Shown: positions 36,648 through 45,429, counted from the first letter of the stretch. The stretch: DNA of 64,000 nucleotides from Marinobacter sp. F3R08 (GCF_018860425.1 NZ_JAHKPI010000020.1:434001-498000), one strand, 5' to 3'. The notes: generated by a model from the letters alone, not told the origin. Numbers and translations are program-made.

Positions 36648-38450
36648 TTAGTCGACCTCCACCAACACCTCTCCCGGCGCTACCCGGTCGCCCTTGGCAA
36701 TGAAGACGCCTGTGACCGTGCCGGCGATCGTGGCTTTGACCTCGGTCTCCATCTTCATGGCTTCAATAATCAGCACCGGATCACCGGCCTGAACCTCGTC
36801 ACCTTCCCTGACCAGAACATCCACAATATTGCCCGGCATGCTGGTCGTTACATGCCCCTCTCTGGAGGCAATGGCGCGGCCGCCACTTGATCGGGAGCCA
36901 CCCTCGCCATCCTCACCCAGGGACGCCAGGTGGATTTCTTCAGGAACGCCATCAACGGTCATATAGAAGCGACGTTCGTTTTCGCCTGAAGGGTTGGCGC
37001 CGGTCACATGAATGTCGTAGCTCTCACCGTGAACGCTGATCTTGAACCTGGTGGCCACACTGCCGGCCGACTGACCGGTCGGGATAGGCTCCAGCGGTTC
37101 GGGCTGCAAGGTGCCGTCACGGCGCTGCTCCAGGTAGGCGCGGGCCTGATCCGGGAACATGGCGTAGGTCAACACATCCTCTTCACAGGTCGCCAGTTCC
37201 CCGACCTGTTTGCGCAGTTCGTCGAGTTCCCGGGGAATCAGGTTAGCCGGACGCTCATCCACCAGCTCTTCCTTGCCCACCGCGCGACGCTGCAGGTCCT
37301 TGTCCACGGCGGCGGGGGCCTTGCCATACCAGCCCTGAAGGTATTTCTTGACCTCATTGGTGACGGACTCATAGCGCTTGCCCGCCAGGACATTAATCAC
37401 GGCCTGAGTGCCTACAATCTGCGAGGTAGGCGTAACCAGAGGCGGGAAACCAAGGTCCTTGCGAACCCGGGGAATCTCCTCGAACACATCCTGGATGCGA
37501 TCCAGTGCACCCTGCTCCTTCAGTTGATTGGCAAGGTTAGACATCATGCCGCCGGGCACCTGCGATAACAGCACTGAGGTATCGACCCCGTTATAGGCAC
37601 TTTCGAACTGGTGGTACTTCTTGCGGACTTCCCGGAAGTGGCGGGTGGCCTTGTCCAGAAGCTCCAGATTCAGCCCGGTCTCGAAACCGGCATCGTGCAG
37701 CGCCGCAACCAGGGACTCTGTGGGCGGATGGCTGGTCCCGCCGGCGAAGGCCGACAGCGCGGTATCGATATGATCAACACCCGCTTCCATCGCAGCCCAC
37801 TGGCACATGGGCGCCATACCGGACGTGGCGTGGGAATGCAGGAATACCGGCAGATCCAGTGATTGTTTCAGCTTGCCGACCAGTTCGGCGGTTACCGCCG
37901 GCGTCAGCAGCCCGGCCATATCCTTGATGGCGATGCTGTCAGCGCCCATCTCCGCCATGGCTTTGGCCTGTTCCAGGTAGGCATCGGTATTGTGCACCGG
38001 GCTGACGGTGTAGCAGATGGTGCCCTGGGCATGCTTGCCGGCTTTCTTGACGGCCCTGATGCTGGTTTCCAGATTGCGCACGTCATTCAGCGCATCAAAT
38101 ACCCGGAATACGTCCATGCCATTCTCAGCCGCCTTGGCCACAAACGCTTCAACCACATCGTCGCCGTAATGGCGGTAACCCAGCAGGTTCTGACCCCGCA
38201 ACAGCATCTGCAGACGGGTATTGGGCAACGCCTTGCGCAGGGTGCGCAGACGCTCCCAGGGATCTTCTTTCAGGAAGCGTACACAGGCATCAAAGGTGGC
38301 TCCGCCCCAGCACTCCAGGGACCAGTAGCCGGCCTGGTCCAGCCACTCACAGGCCGGAAGCATGTCCTCCGTACGCAATCGGGTGGCAATCAGTGACTGA
38401 TGAGCGTCCCTGAGGATAACGTCAGTAATTTGTATCTTGCGCTTGGTCAT
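36648..38450 (-). CDS. pycB: Pyruvate carboxylase subunit B (OadA-like, biotinylated)
   Basis: A 600-residue carboxyltransferase. The N-terminal TIM-barrel domain (about 5-270, with ILRDAHQSLIATR, LRGQNLLGYRHYGDD and metal-site HSHATSGMAP) transfers CO2 to pyruvate. A conserved PYC/OADA domain follows (about 290-470), then a C-terminal biotinyl domain with the biotin attachment Lys in EAMKMETEV (about 567). The subunit arrangement matches two-subunit pyruvate carboxylases of pseudomonads; an oxaloacetate decarboxylase would need membrane beta/gamma subunits, which are absent. It is 21 bp downstream of the biotin carboxylase subunit, forming the anaplerotic operon pycA-pycB. Confidence 0.93.
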   Translation of the reverse strand: MTKRKIQITDVILRDAHQSLIATRLRTEDMLPACEWLDQAGYWSLECWGGATFDACVRFLKEDPWERLRTLRKALPNTRLQMLLRGQNLLGYRHYGDDVVEAFVAKAAENGMDVFRVFDALNDVRNLETSIRAVKKAGKHAQGTICYTVSPVHNTDAYLEQAKAMAEMGADSIAIKDMAGLLTPAVTAELVGKLKQSLDLPVFLHSHATSGMAPMCQWAAMEAGVDHIDTALSAFAGGTSHPPTESLVAALHDAGFETGLNLELLDKATRHFREVRKKYHQFESAYNGVDTSVLLSQVPGGMMSNLANQLKEQGALDRIQDVFEEIPRVRKDLGFPPLVTPTSQIVGTQAVINVLAGKRYESVTNEVKKYLQGWYGKAPAAVDKDLQRRAVGKEELVDERPANLIPRELDELRKQVGELATCEEDVLTYAMFPDQARAYLEQRRDGTLQPEPLEPIPTGQSAGSVATRFKISVHGESYDIHVTGANPSGENERRFYMTVDGVPEEIHLASLGEDGEGGSRSSGGRAIASREGHVTTSMPGNIVDVLVREGDEVQAGDPVLIIEAMKMETEVKATIAGTVTGVFIAKGDRVAPGEVLVEVD

Positions 38451-38471
38451 TGGGATCTCTCCACGTGTCTT

Positions 38472-39893
38472 TTACAGGCCCGCCTGGGCTGCAATAGCAG
38501 CGGCGATGGCAGTAGCGATGGATTCAGGGCGGGTCTTGGTGCTGTACTCGAGCAGCTTCGGATTACGCTCCACAAAGCCTGTATTGAAATCAGCGGCCTG
38601 GAAATCCGGGTGCTCCAGAATCTGCTTGTAGTAAGGAATGGTGGTCTGGACACCGTAGATGCCCATGTCACCGAGCGCGCGGCGGGATCGAGCGATCAAC
38701 TCCTCCCAGTCCATGGCCCAGACAATCAGCTTGGCGCACATGGAATCGTAGTAGGGCGGGATCTCGTAACCGGTGTACATGTTGGCATCGGTGCGAACAC
38801 CGGGGCCGCCGGCCGAATAATAGCGACTGATCCGGCCAAAACTTGGCAAAAAGCCGTTCTTCGGATCCTCGGCATTGATCCGGAACTGGGCGGCAAATCC
38901 CCGGTAACTGATCTCTTCCTGGGTCAGGCCCAGCGGCTCTCCGCCAGCAATGCGGATCTGGGCCTTGATGATATCGACACCGGTGATTTCTTCGGTGATG
39001 GTGTGCTCCACCTGCACGCGGGTGTTCATTTCCATGAAGTAGAAGCTGCCATCGTGATCCAGCAGGAATTCCACGGTACCGGCATTGACGTACCCACACT
39101 GCCTGGCCACACGCTTGGCGAGGTCGCCGATATACTCCCGCTGGCTCTCCTGGAGCTGTGGTGACGGCGCCAGTTCGATCAGCTTCTGGTTACGGCGCTG
39201 AATCGAGCAGTCCCGCTCATAGAGGTGCACAACGTTGCCATGGGTATCGGCGAGAATCTGAACCTCAATGTGACGGGGCTCGATGATGCACTTCTCCAGG
39301 AACACTTCGGCGCTGCCGAACGCCTTGGTGGCCTCGGAGATCACCCGTTCGTAGTTCTGGCGCAGCTCTTTCTCGTTATCACACCGGCGGATACCGCGTC
39401 CGCCGCCACCGGACGTGGCTTTCAGCATCACCGGATAGCCAATGTCGGCGGCCTGGCCGACGGCATCCTCGACATCTTCAAGGTTCCCCTCCGAGCCCGG
39501 GGTAACCGGCACGCCTGCGGCCAGCGCCGTTTGCCGGGCCTGGGTCTTGTCGCCCATGGATGAAATGGCCTTGGCTGAGGGCCCGACGAAGGTAATGCCG
39601 CGCTGTTCGCAAATGGCCGCAAGCTCGGCGTTCTCGGACAGGAAACCATAGCCGGGGTGCAAGGCATCGCAGCCGGTTTCCACCGCCATATTCACAATAT
39701 GATGAGGGTTCAGGTATCCCGAAAGGGGATCCTTACTGATCTGATAGGCTTCATCGGCTTTCTTGACGTGCAGGGAATACTCGTCAGCTTCCGAATGAAT
39801 GGCGACCGAGCGTATACCCAGCTCGCTGCAGGCCCGGGCAATCCTGACCGCTATTTCTCCGCGATTGGCGATCAGCAGCTTCCGTATAGCCAT
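38472..39893 (-). CDS. pycA: Pyruvate carboxylase subunit A (biotin carboxylase)
   Basis: A 473-residue biotin carboxylase. It has an N-terminal domain (KLLIANRGEIAVRIARA), ATP-grasp core with glycine-rich loop MLKATSGGGGRGIRRC, catalytic EMNTRVQVEHTITEEITG and a C-terminal domain with FLPSFGRISRYY. It carboxylates biotin on the partner subunit using ATP and bicarbonate. It is AccC-like in sequence, but the gene pair with an OadA-type subunit points to pyruvate carboxylase. First gene of the operon; the small exported-protein gene lies 82 bp upstream on the same strand. Confidence 0.92.
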   Translation of the reverse strand: MAIRKLLIANRGEIAVRIARACSELGIRSVAIHSEADEYSLHVKKADEAYQISKDPLSGYLNPHHIVNMAVETGCDALHPGYGFLSENAELAAICEQRGITFVGPSAKAISSMGDKTQARQTALAAGVPVTPGSEGNLEDVEDAVGQAADIGYPVMLKATSGGGGRGIRRCDNEKELRQNYERVISEATKAFGSAEVFLEKCIIEPRHIEVQILADTHGNVVHLYERDCSIQRRNQKLIELAPSPQLQESQREYIGDLAKRVARQCGYVNAGTVEFLLDHDGSFYFMEMNTRVQVEHTITEEITGVDIIKAQIRIAGGEPLGLTQEEISYRGFAAQFRINAEDPKNGFLPSFGRISRYYSAGGPGVRTDANMYTGYEIPPYYDSMCAKLIVWAMDWEELIARSRRALGDMGIYGVQTTIPYYKQILEHPDFQAADFNTGFVERNPKLLEYSTKTRPESIATAIAAAIAAQAGL

Positions 39894-39975
39894 GGATAAT
39901 CCTCCAGGTGATGGAAGTCGATTGAATCGAAAGGTTGGTTCGAGAAGGCGGACACGCCCCTCAGGGTTGTTGCAC

Positions 39976-40287
39976 TCAGGTAAGAGGCGGCGCCTGCGGC
40001 ATCACCGGAAAGCTGGCGCAGGGCACCTGACCGGAGAAGCCCCGACTGTCAGCAAGGATACTGTCTGGATGCAGGATAATGTCCCGCAGGTGGCTGCCAT
40101 CGGAAACGCCCCCCTCCGGACCACCATCGCTGGTCACATCCGGAAAAATCAGGCAGGAAGCCGACTCACAGAAAAGAGAGGCTGACGCAGTGTCTGCGGA
40201 ATGGCTGGGCAATGAAACCAGGCCCAGTGCCAGAATGAAAACGAGGCGTAACCCCTGGATCCGGCAATATGTGTGGGCGTCCTGCAT
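39976..40287 (-). CDS. Small exported protein, mini-protein A
   Basis: A 103-residue protein with an N-terminal hydrophobic signal (GLRLVFILALGLVSLPSHSA). A Ser/Asp/Gly-rich mature part follows, with an ILHPDS segment and a C-terminus SFPVMPQAPPLT. AAAGGA lies 7 bp before the ATG, so translation is likely. The C-terminus and the LHP segment match those of the small protein at 41103-41423 (SYPVLPQGPPGLA, FLHPS), so the two look like diverged paralogues on either side of a CBS-domain gene. Three Cys in the mature region. No known function. Confidence 0.6.
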   Translation of the reverse strand: MQDAHTYCRIQGLRLVFILALGLVSLPSHSADTASASLFCESASCLIFPDVTSDGGPEGGVSDGSHLRDIILHPDSILADSRGFSGQVPCASFPVMPQAPPLT

Positions 40288-40385
40288 GGGCGTCCTTTGA
40301 TATGACGAAAGTCGCAGAGAGTGTCACGTGATTACCGCACCAATTCAATACGGTTTTTTAGGAGAAAAGCATCGGTTTTTTCGAT

Positions 40386-40420
40386 GAAAATGGCTCCGGT
40401 GTCGGATCGACACCGGAGCC
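40386..40420 (-). terminator. Rho-independent terminator of the CBS gene
   Basis: 12-bp stem GGCTCCGGTGTC / GACACCGGAGCC followed on the minus strand by ATTTTCAT, 10 bp past the CBS gene stop codon. Confidence 0.8.
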
Positions 40421-40430
40421 GTCACTCAGC

Positions 40431-41030
40431 CTAGAAGCCGCCATTCACGACATGGACAATCTCGTAGAACTTGGTCGCCCGGTGTCCCAGGTCGATCGAC
40501 ATATCCAGTCGTTGCAATAGCTGCTCGGCACACACCAGGCCCCGGAGGTAGGAACGCGACGGCTGATGCCGGTCATCGTCCAGCACCAGGAGATACCTCT
40601 CCCGAACCTCACGGAACGTAGTGACAAGGTCTCCCACTGTTGCGGCCCGCAGATCGCGATAATGTATCGCCGGCAGATCGCTGATCGGGCGCATGATGTC
40701 CCGAACCCTCACATCCTTCAGGGACACACCCTGTCGGTTGGCCACACTCATCGCCTTCTCACCGTTTACATCTTCGATGGCCAGAATACCCAGACAGTCG
40801 CCCGCCTGGTTCTCGACCACCTTGAAGGAGGTATCGGCGAGTTTCAGCCAGAGCCTCGCTTCAGAGACCGACATATCAGAGCTCAGGACAGATAATCTGT
40901 GTTCGGAAAAGTCCGTCAGAAGGTGCACGGCAGAGTCTTCGCTTCCAATATGGGACAGTGGTTTGGCAGTTGGTATCGCACCGGTACGAGCCAGATCCTG
41001 TACTGGCAATGCATTGAATACACTGTTCAT
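40431..41030 (-). CDS. CBS-domain protein
   Basis: A 199-residue soluble protein with two CBS-like halves (about 45-110 and 120-180). Typical wording is SVSEARLWLKLADTSFKVVENQAGDCLGILAIEDV and VRVRDIMRPISDLPAIHY, then TVGDLVTTFREVRERYLLVLDD. CBS pairs usually bind adenine nucleotides and regulate partners; no catalytic domain is fused here. A CGAGGA ribosome binding site precedes the start. It lies 72 bp downstream of one small exported protein and 143 bp upstream of another, with a terminator after it. A possible link to those proteins is inference. Confidence 0.82.
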   Translation of the reverse strand: MNSVFNALPVQDLARTGAIPTAKPLSHIGSEDSAVHLLTDFSEHRLSVLSSDMSVSEARLWLKLADTSFKVVENQAGDCLGILAIEDVNGEKAMSVANRQGVSLKDVRVRDIMRPISDLPAIHYRDLRAATVGDLVTTFREVRERYLLVLDDDRHQPSRSYLRGLVCAEQLLQRLDMSIDLGHRATKFYEIVHVVNGGF

Positions 41031-41102
41031 GTGTAATCCTCGTAAATCTGAATTCAGGTTGGAGCGCCCTGTGCAAACAGGGGCTGTCTGTATTTGTCAG
41101 AA

Positions 41103-41423
41103 TCAGGCGAGGCCGGGGGGACCCTGGGGCAATACCGGGTAGCTCAGCAGCCTGAGCGGCGGCTGAATAAAATCGAGGCTGGCCGAGAATACGCCCTGAA
41201 AATCCACACTGGGATGCAGAAAGGGCGAGGTGATCGAGACGAATTCATCCGGCGAGGAAGAATCTCCGTCAACTGAAATGAGGCTCGGAGTAAAGTGATC
41301 GTCAAACTGGGGATCAAGGACCGGATGGGACGATCCGTTAAGAAATACCAAAAACAGACCGGTGATCAGCACAGCCATGAGGCTGATCTTCAGAGTACTT
41401 CTGTTGATGGAATAACTCGGCAT
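41103..41423 (-). CDS. Small exported protein, mini-protein B
   Basis: A 106-residue protein with an N-terminal hydrophobic anchor or signal (LKISLMAVLITGLFLVFLNG). An Asp/Ser-rich middle (SVDGDSSSPDEF), an FLHPS segment and the C-terminus LLSYPVLPQGPPGLA follow. The end closely parallels mini-protein A (SFPVMPQAPPLT). The start is uncertain: an ATG at 41423 or a TTG two codons upstream; neither has a strong ribosome binding site. It is likely cotranscribed with the downstream CBS gene. No family recognised. Confidence 0.5.
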   Translation of the reverse strand: MPSYSINRSTLKISLMAVLITGLFLVFLNGSSHPVLDPQFDDHFTPSLISVDGDSSSPDEFVSITSPFLHPSVDFQGVFSASLDFIQPPLRLLSYPVLPQGPPGLA

Positions 41424-41615
41424 ATGCAAGGTCTGCTGTCGTTATCTGAACGGCTCGTCTGTTACAAACATATAGGCTTTTGGGCCCAATGCAAACTCAA
41501 ACCCACGTTAAAACCACGCAATGTGCCTCGACGACCTGCAAACAGGCACCGGGACAGTCAGCTATCCCCGGCCACAACCTGAAAATCCTGATCTGAAGCC
41601 CCTCAATTCCGCCTA

Positions 41616-41694
41616 GCGGTATACATTTTTGCAAATATATTGACAGACACCACCCTCATCTCGGAACATGGGGATATTCTGCTATGCGGTATAC
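41616..41694. promoter_or_regulatory. Two GCGGTATAC direct repeats, candidate operators
   Basis: GCGGTATAC occurs at 41616-41624 and 41686-41694, exactly 70 bp apart (near seven helical turns). Both copies are followed by A/G then TTTT, and the core GTATAC is self-complementary. They lie just upstream of the acyl-CoA dehydrogenase operon (start 41725), the second only 30 bp from the start codon, as expected for a repressor. The regulator is not in the window. Confidence 0.5.
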
Positions 41695-41724
41695 GTTTTC
41701 GCTTTTGAGCAAGAGAGGTTTTCC

Positions 41725-42921
41725 ATGAACTTGAACTACACCGCCGAGGAACTTGCCTTCCGTGACGAGGTCCGCGCGTTCCTTGATAAGAAACTGCCCG
41801 CAGATCTTGCTGCGAAGGTGAAGGGCTTCCGACGTCTGTCCAGAGAAGACCTTCAGCGTTGGCAGAAGATCCTGAGCGAACAGGGCTGGTATGCCACCCA
41901 TTGGCCAGAAGCCTATGGCGGCGTGAGCTGGACACCCGTTCAGAAACATATCTGGGATGAAGAGTCCTGTCGCTATGGCGTGCCGCGGTCGGTTCCCTTT
42001 GGCGTAAATATGGTGGCACCGGTCATCATCAAGTTCGGTAATGAGCAACAAAAACAAACCTACCTGCCACGAATCCTCAGCGGCGAAGACTGGTGGTGCC
42101 AGGGGTACTCCGAGCCGGGTGCAGGCTCTGACCTTGCCTCTCTGAAGACCCGTGCCGTTCGTGAGGGTGATCATTACATCGTCAATGGCCAGAAAACCTG
42201 GACCACCCTGGGTCAGCACGCCAACATGATTTTCTGCCTGGTGCGCACCAATACCGAAGTGAAAGCCCAGGAGGGCATTTCCTTCCTGCTGATCGACATG
42301 AATACCCCAGGCATTACCGTCCGCCCCATCATCACACTGGACGGTGAACATGAGGTGAACGAGGTGTTCTTCGAGGACGTCAAAGTCCCTGTTGAAAACC
42401 TGGTCGGCGAAGAAGACAAGGGCTGGACCTATGCCAAGTATCTGCTGACCTACGAACGCACCGGTCTGGCCGGTATCGGCATTTCCAGGGCCGCTCTGCA
42501 ACATCTCAAGGAACTGGCCGGTCGCCGGATCAAGAATGGCCGTCCGCTGCTTGAGGATGCCTCGTTCAGTCAGCGCATTGCCCAGGTGGAGATTGACCTG
42601 ATGGCAGCCGCCATCAGCAACCTGCGCATTGTTGCCTCCGTGGAAGGCGGCGGCATGCCCGGCGCCGAAAGCTCAATGCTGAAAGTCCGTGGCACCGAAA
42701 TCCGCCAGACGATCAACGATCTGGCGCGTCGGGCGATTGGTCCCTACGCCATTCCGTTCGTGGAAGAGGAGCTGGACCTGGACTACCAGGGTGACTTCCT
42801 TTCTGACGAGAACGCCGCACCGCTGGCAGCCCAGTACTTCAACAACCGCAAGCTGTCGATTTTCGGCGGATCCAACGAGATCCAGAAAAATATCGTGTCG
42901 AAGATGATTCTCGGGCTTTAA
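41725..42921 (+). CDS. Acyl-CoA dehydrogenase family protein, subunit-like 1
   Basis: A 398-residue FAD-dependent dehydrogenase-family protein with YSEPGAGSDLASLKTRA, KTWTTLGQHANM and a central helical domain. At the usual catalytic-base position (EGT in MCAD-type enzymes) the sequence reads IFGGSNEIQKN, so Glu is replaced by Gly. Together with the similar gene immediately downstream, this is reminiscent of heteromeric acyl-CoA dehydrogenases acting on bulky acyl-CoAs. The ATG at 41725 has an AGAGAGG site. First gene of a four-gene operon, preceded by two GCGGTATAC repeats. Confidence 0.9.
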   Translation: MNLNYTAEELAFRDEVRAFLDKKLPADLAAKVKGFRRLSREDLQRWQKILSEQGWYATHWPEAYGGVSWTPVQKHIWDEESCRYGVPRSVPFGVNMVAPVIIKFGNEQQKQTYLPRILSGEDWWCQGYSEPGAGSDLASLKTRAVREGDHYIVNGQKTWTTLGQHANMIFCLVRTNTEVKAQEGISFLLIDMNTPGITVRPIITLDGEHEVNEVFFEDVKVPVENLVGEEDKGWTYAKYLLTYERTGLAGIGISRAALQHLKELAGRRIKNGRPLLEDASFSQRIAQVEIDLMAAAISNLRIVASVEGGGMPGAESSMLKVRGTEIRQTINDLARRAIGPYAIPFVEEELDLDYQGDFLSDENAAPLAAQYFNNRKLSIFGGSNEIQKNIVSKMILGL

Positions 42922-42931
42922 GGAGACAACC

Positions 42932-44068
42932 ATGGATTTCCGACTCAATGAAGAGCAGCAGATGCTGCAGGACACCGTGGCCCGTCTGGTGCGCGGTGAA
43001 TACAGTTTTGAAAAACGCCTGGAGTACAGCCAATCCGAACTTGGCTTCAGCGCAGACTTCTGGAAACAACTCGGTGAGCTGGGCCTGACTGCCGTGCCCT
43101 TCCCGGAGGAGCTCGGTGGCTTTGGCGGCACTGGCGTTGAAGTGCAGAGTGTCATGACCGAACTGGGTCGCGGTCTGTGTATAGAGCCTTATCTGCAGTC
43201 CGTGGTACTCGGTGGTGGTCTGATCAGCCAGGCCGGCAACGCCCGCCAGCACGAACAGTGGCTGGGCGGCATCGCCAGCGGAGAAGTGCGCGCTGCCGTG
43301 GGTCTGCAGGAGGCCCAGAGCTTCTACAATCTGAACGATGTCGCGACCCGGGCCGAGCGGTCTGGTGACGGCTACGTTCTGAACGGTCACAAGGCCGTGG
43401 TCATCGGCGGCCACTGTGCCGATGTCCTGGTCGTATCTGCCCGGACCTCAGGCGACAGCCGCGATGCCGAAGGCATCAGCCTGTTCCTGGTCAGCGCCGA
43501 TACCGAGGGGCTGAACCGCCGCATCTACCCAACCATTGATGGCTCCAAAGGCTGTGACCTGTCGCTGGACAACGTCAAGCTGAACGCAGACGCTCTGCTG
43601 GGTGAAGAGGGCAAGGCCGCAGAAGTGATCGAGTATCAGGCCGGACGCGCCATCGCCGCTTTGTGTGGCGAAGCTGTTGGTGCCATGGAAGTTGCGTGTG
43701 ACCTGACGCTGGAGTACCTGAAACAGCGCAAGCAGTTTGGGGTGCCCATCGGCAGGTTCCAGGTACTGCAACACCGTATGGTGGACATGATGTCGGAACT
43801 TGAACAGGCCCGCTCGATGGCGATTCTCGCGGCAAGCGTTGCCGACGAACCCCAGAGCGACGAGCGCCGCCAGATTCTGGCCGCCGCCAAGAACGTGATT
43901 GGTCGCAGTGGCCAGTTCATTTCCGAGCAGGGCATCCAGTCCCATGGCGGAATCGGCATGACCTGGGAATACAACTTCGCCCATTACGCGAAACGTCTGG
44001 TGATGATCAATCACCAGCTTGGCGACGACGAATTTCATCTTGAACAATACGCGGCGCGGCTTCAGTAG
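42932..44068 (+). CDS. Acyl-CoA dehydrogenase family protein, subunit-like 2
   Basis: A 378-residue acyl-CoA dehydrogenase-fold protein, distinct from the first (shorter, weaker FAD-loop wording). It has VGLQEAQSFYNLNDVATRA and a C-terminal IQSHGGIGMTWEYNFAHY segment typical of the partner subunits in heteromeric enzymes. It ends HQLGDDEFHLEQ instead of carrying an EGT base. It is 10 bp downstream of its likely partner with an AAGGAG ribosome binding site, so stoichiometric expression is likely. Substrate not predictable. Confidence 0.9.
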   Translation: MDFRLNEEQQMLQDTVARLVRGEYSFEKRLEYSQSELGFSADFWKQLGELGLTAVPFPEELGGFGGTGVEVQSVMTELGRGLCIEPYLQSVVLGGGLISQAGNARQHEQWLGGIASGEVRAAVGLQEAQSFYNLNDVATRAERSGDGYVLNGHKAVVIGGHCADVLVVSARTSGDSRDAEGISLFLVSADTEGLNRRIYPTIDGSKGCDLSLDNVKLNADALLGEEGKAAEVIEYQAGRAIAALCGEAVGAMEVACDLTLEYLKQRKQFGVPIGRFQVLQHRMVDMMSELEQARSMAILAASVADEPQSDERRQILAAAKNVIGRSGQFISEQGIQSHGGIGMTWEYNFAHYAKRLVMINHQLGDDEFHLEQYAARLQ

Positions 44069-44103
44069 CCGCAACCGTGATCCCGGGGACTTGAGGTATA
44101 ACA

Positions 44104-44862
44104 ATGACAACAATCGAAGCGCCGACTGAACAAGACCTTAAAAAAGCCGAATGGAATGTTCGTACTGAGCTGGCAGCCGCGTACCGGCTGGTGGCTCTGT
44201 TCGGCTGGGATGACCTGGTGTTCACGCATCTTTCAGCACGGGTGCCCGGGCCGGAGCATCATTTCCTGATCAATCCCTATGGCCTTCTGTTCCATGAAAT
44301 CACGGCCTCCTCCCTGGTGAAGGTAGATCAGGATGGCGAGGTCGTCGATTCCGGTGGTCTGAGCCGGGTTAACCCGGCTGGTTTCACCATTCACAGTGCC
44401 GTTCATATGGGGCGTGAAGACGCCGGCTCGGTGATGCACTTGCATGCGGCGGACGGTGTGGCCGTATCCGCCCATCGGGACGGCTTGCTGCCCCTGAGCC
44501 AGACCGCCATGCTCTGCCTCAGTCACCTGAGTTACCACGATTACGAAGGTGTCGCTCTCAATCTGGATGAACGGGAACGGTTGATTCGCGATCTTGGCAA
44601 CAAGTCCATGATGATGTTGCGAAATCATGGCGTATTGACGGTTGGCAAGGATGTGCCGGAAACATTCACCTTCCTGTATTTCCTGATGAAATCCTGCGAG
44701 ATCCAGGTCAAGGCGCAAAGCTGCGGCCCCACTCATCTCCCATCACAACAGGCCATCCAGACCACGGCGGATCAGTCTCAGGCTCTGGGCAGTGCCTCAG
44801 CCCTCACCTGGCCGGCACTGGTTCGGCTCCTGGACAGCAAGAATCCGGGCTACGCGGTCTGA
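44104..44862 (+). CDS. Class II aldolase/adducin-family protein
   Basis: A 252-residue member of the class II aldolase/adducin fold (L-fuculose-phosphate aldolase relatives). Metal-binding His residues are visible in VMHLHAADG (about 120) and further along in MMLRNHGVLTVG; a Glu/Asp-rich front (FGWDDLVFTHLSAR) is also typical. It could cleave or epimerise a hydroxy-keto intermediate. Third gene of the operon with two acyl-CoA dehydrogenases and a hydratase, 35 bp after the second. Confidence 0.88.
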   Translation: MTTIEAPTEQDLKKAEWNVRTELAAAYRLVALFGWDDLVFTHLSARVPGPEHHFLINPYGLLFHEITASSLVKVDQDGEVVDSGGLSRVNPAGFTIHSAVHMGREDAGSVMHLHAADGVAVSAHRDGLLPLSQTAMLCLSHLSYHDYEGVALNLDERERLIRDLGNKSMMMLRNHGVLTVGKDVPETFTFLYFLMKSCEIQVKAQSCGPTHLPSQQAIQTTADQSQALGSASALTWPALVRLLDSKNPGYAV

Positions 44863-44884
44863 ATTTTCTGTCAGGAGCACAACA

Positions 44885-45343
44885 ATGCTGACCGTAGAGT
44901 TGAAGGACCTGGAGCAACACACGCTATCGGTGATTGGCTACAGCCCCTGGAAAACCATTACCCAGGAGATGATTCAGGCATTTGCCGATGCCACTGGTGA
45001 CCACCAGTGGATTCATCTGGACCTGGAGCGGGCAAAACGTGAGTCACCCTGGAAAACCACGGTGGCCCATGGTTATCTGACCGCATCATTGATGCCCTTG
45101 CTGAACCAGCACGTCATTAACGTGCTCGGCAAAAGTGCCAGCATCAATTATGGCCTGAACAAATTACGCTTCCCGGCCGCGGTAACATCCGGCTCACAGG
45201 TCCGAAGTAAAATGGAGCTTCTGAATATTTCCCACGTAGACGACCAGCGCACACTGGCAACCTACCGCACAACTGTGGAAATCCTCGGCGAAGAAAAACC
45301 CGCCTGTGTGGCAGAGAATCTGGTCATGTATGTGCGGGGATAA
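44885..45343 (+). CDS. MaoC-family dehydratase (enoyl-CoA hydratase 2-like)
   Basis: A 152-residue single hotdog protein with the MaoC hydratase motif, catalytic Asp/His in FADATGDHQWIHLDLERAK (about 36-54) and AHGYLTASLM downstream. It hydrates trans-2-enoyl-CoA to (R)-3-hydroxyacyl-CoA. It acts after the acyl-CoA dehydrogenases of the same operon. The ATG at 44885 has a GGAG site 6 bp upstream; the longer frame from 44792 overlaps the aldolase and was rejected. Confidence 0.92.
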   Translation: MLTVELKDLEQHTLSVIGYSPWKTITQEMIQAFADATGDHQWIHLDLERAKRESPWKTTVAHGYLTASLMPLLNQHVINVLGKSASINYGLNKLRFPAAVTSGSQVRSKMELLNISHVDDQRTLATYRTTVEILGEEKPACVAENLVMYVRG

Positions 45344-45388
45344 CCGTCGCACCGTTCGTCTTCCCGGATAGCATCCACAACCAGAGCC

Positions 45389-45423
45389 GCTTGCCCGGCA
45401 CTCCTTCTGAACGCCGGGCAAGC
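45389..45423. terminator. Hairpin between convergent operons
   Basis: An 11-bp perfect stem, GCTTGCCCGGC (45389-45399) with GCCGGGCAAGC (45413-45423), lies between the convergent MaoC and CoA-ligase genes. The T-tract is poor on both sides, but the placement suits termination of both. Confidence 0.6.
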
Positions 45424-45429
45424 CACCTT

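Noticed and set aside
38400..39164. Plus-strand open frames antisense to pycA/pycB and many similar frames elsewhere
   Set aside because: These are high-GC shadow frames of clear conserved genes without ribosome binding sites or recognisable domains.
41640..41679. TTGACA with TATTCT as promoter of the acyl-CoA dehydrogenase operon
   Set aside because: The spacing is about 28 bp, far from the 16-18 bp needed by sigma70.
41725..45343. Steroid side-chain degradation locus
   Set aside because: The paired dehydrogenases invite this, but no thiolase/DUF35-type lyase, KstR-like regulator or ring-degradation gene is present in the window.
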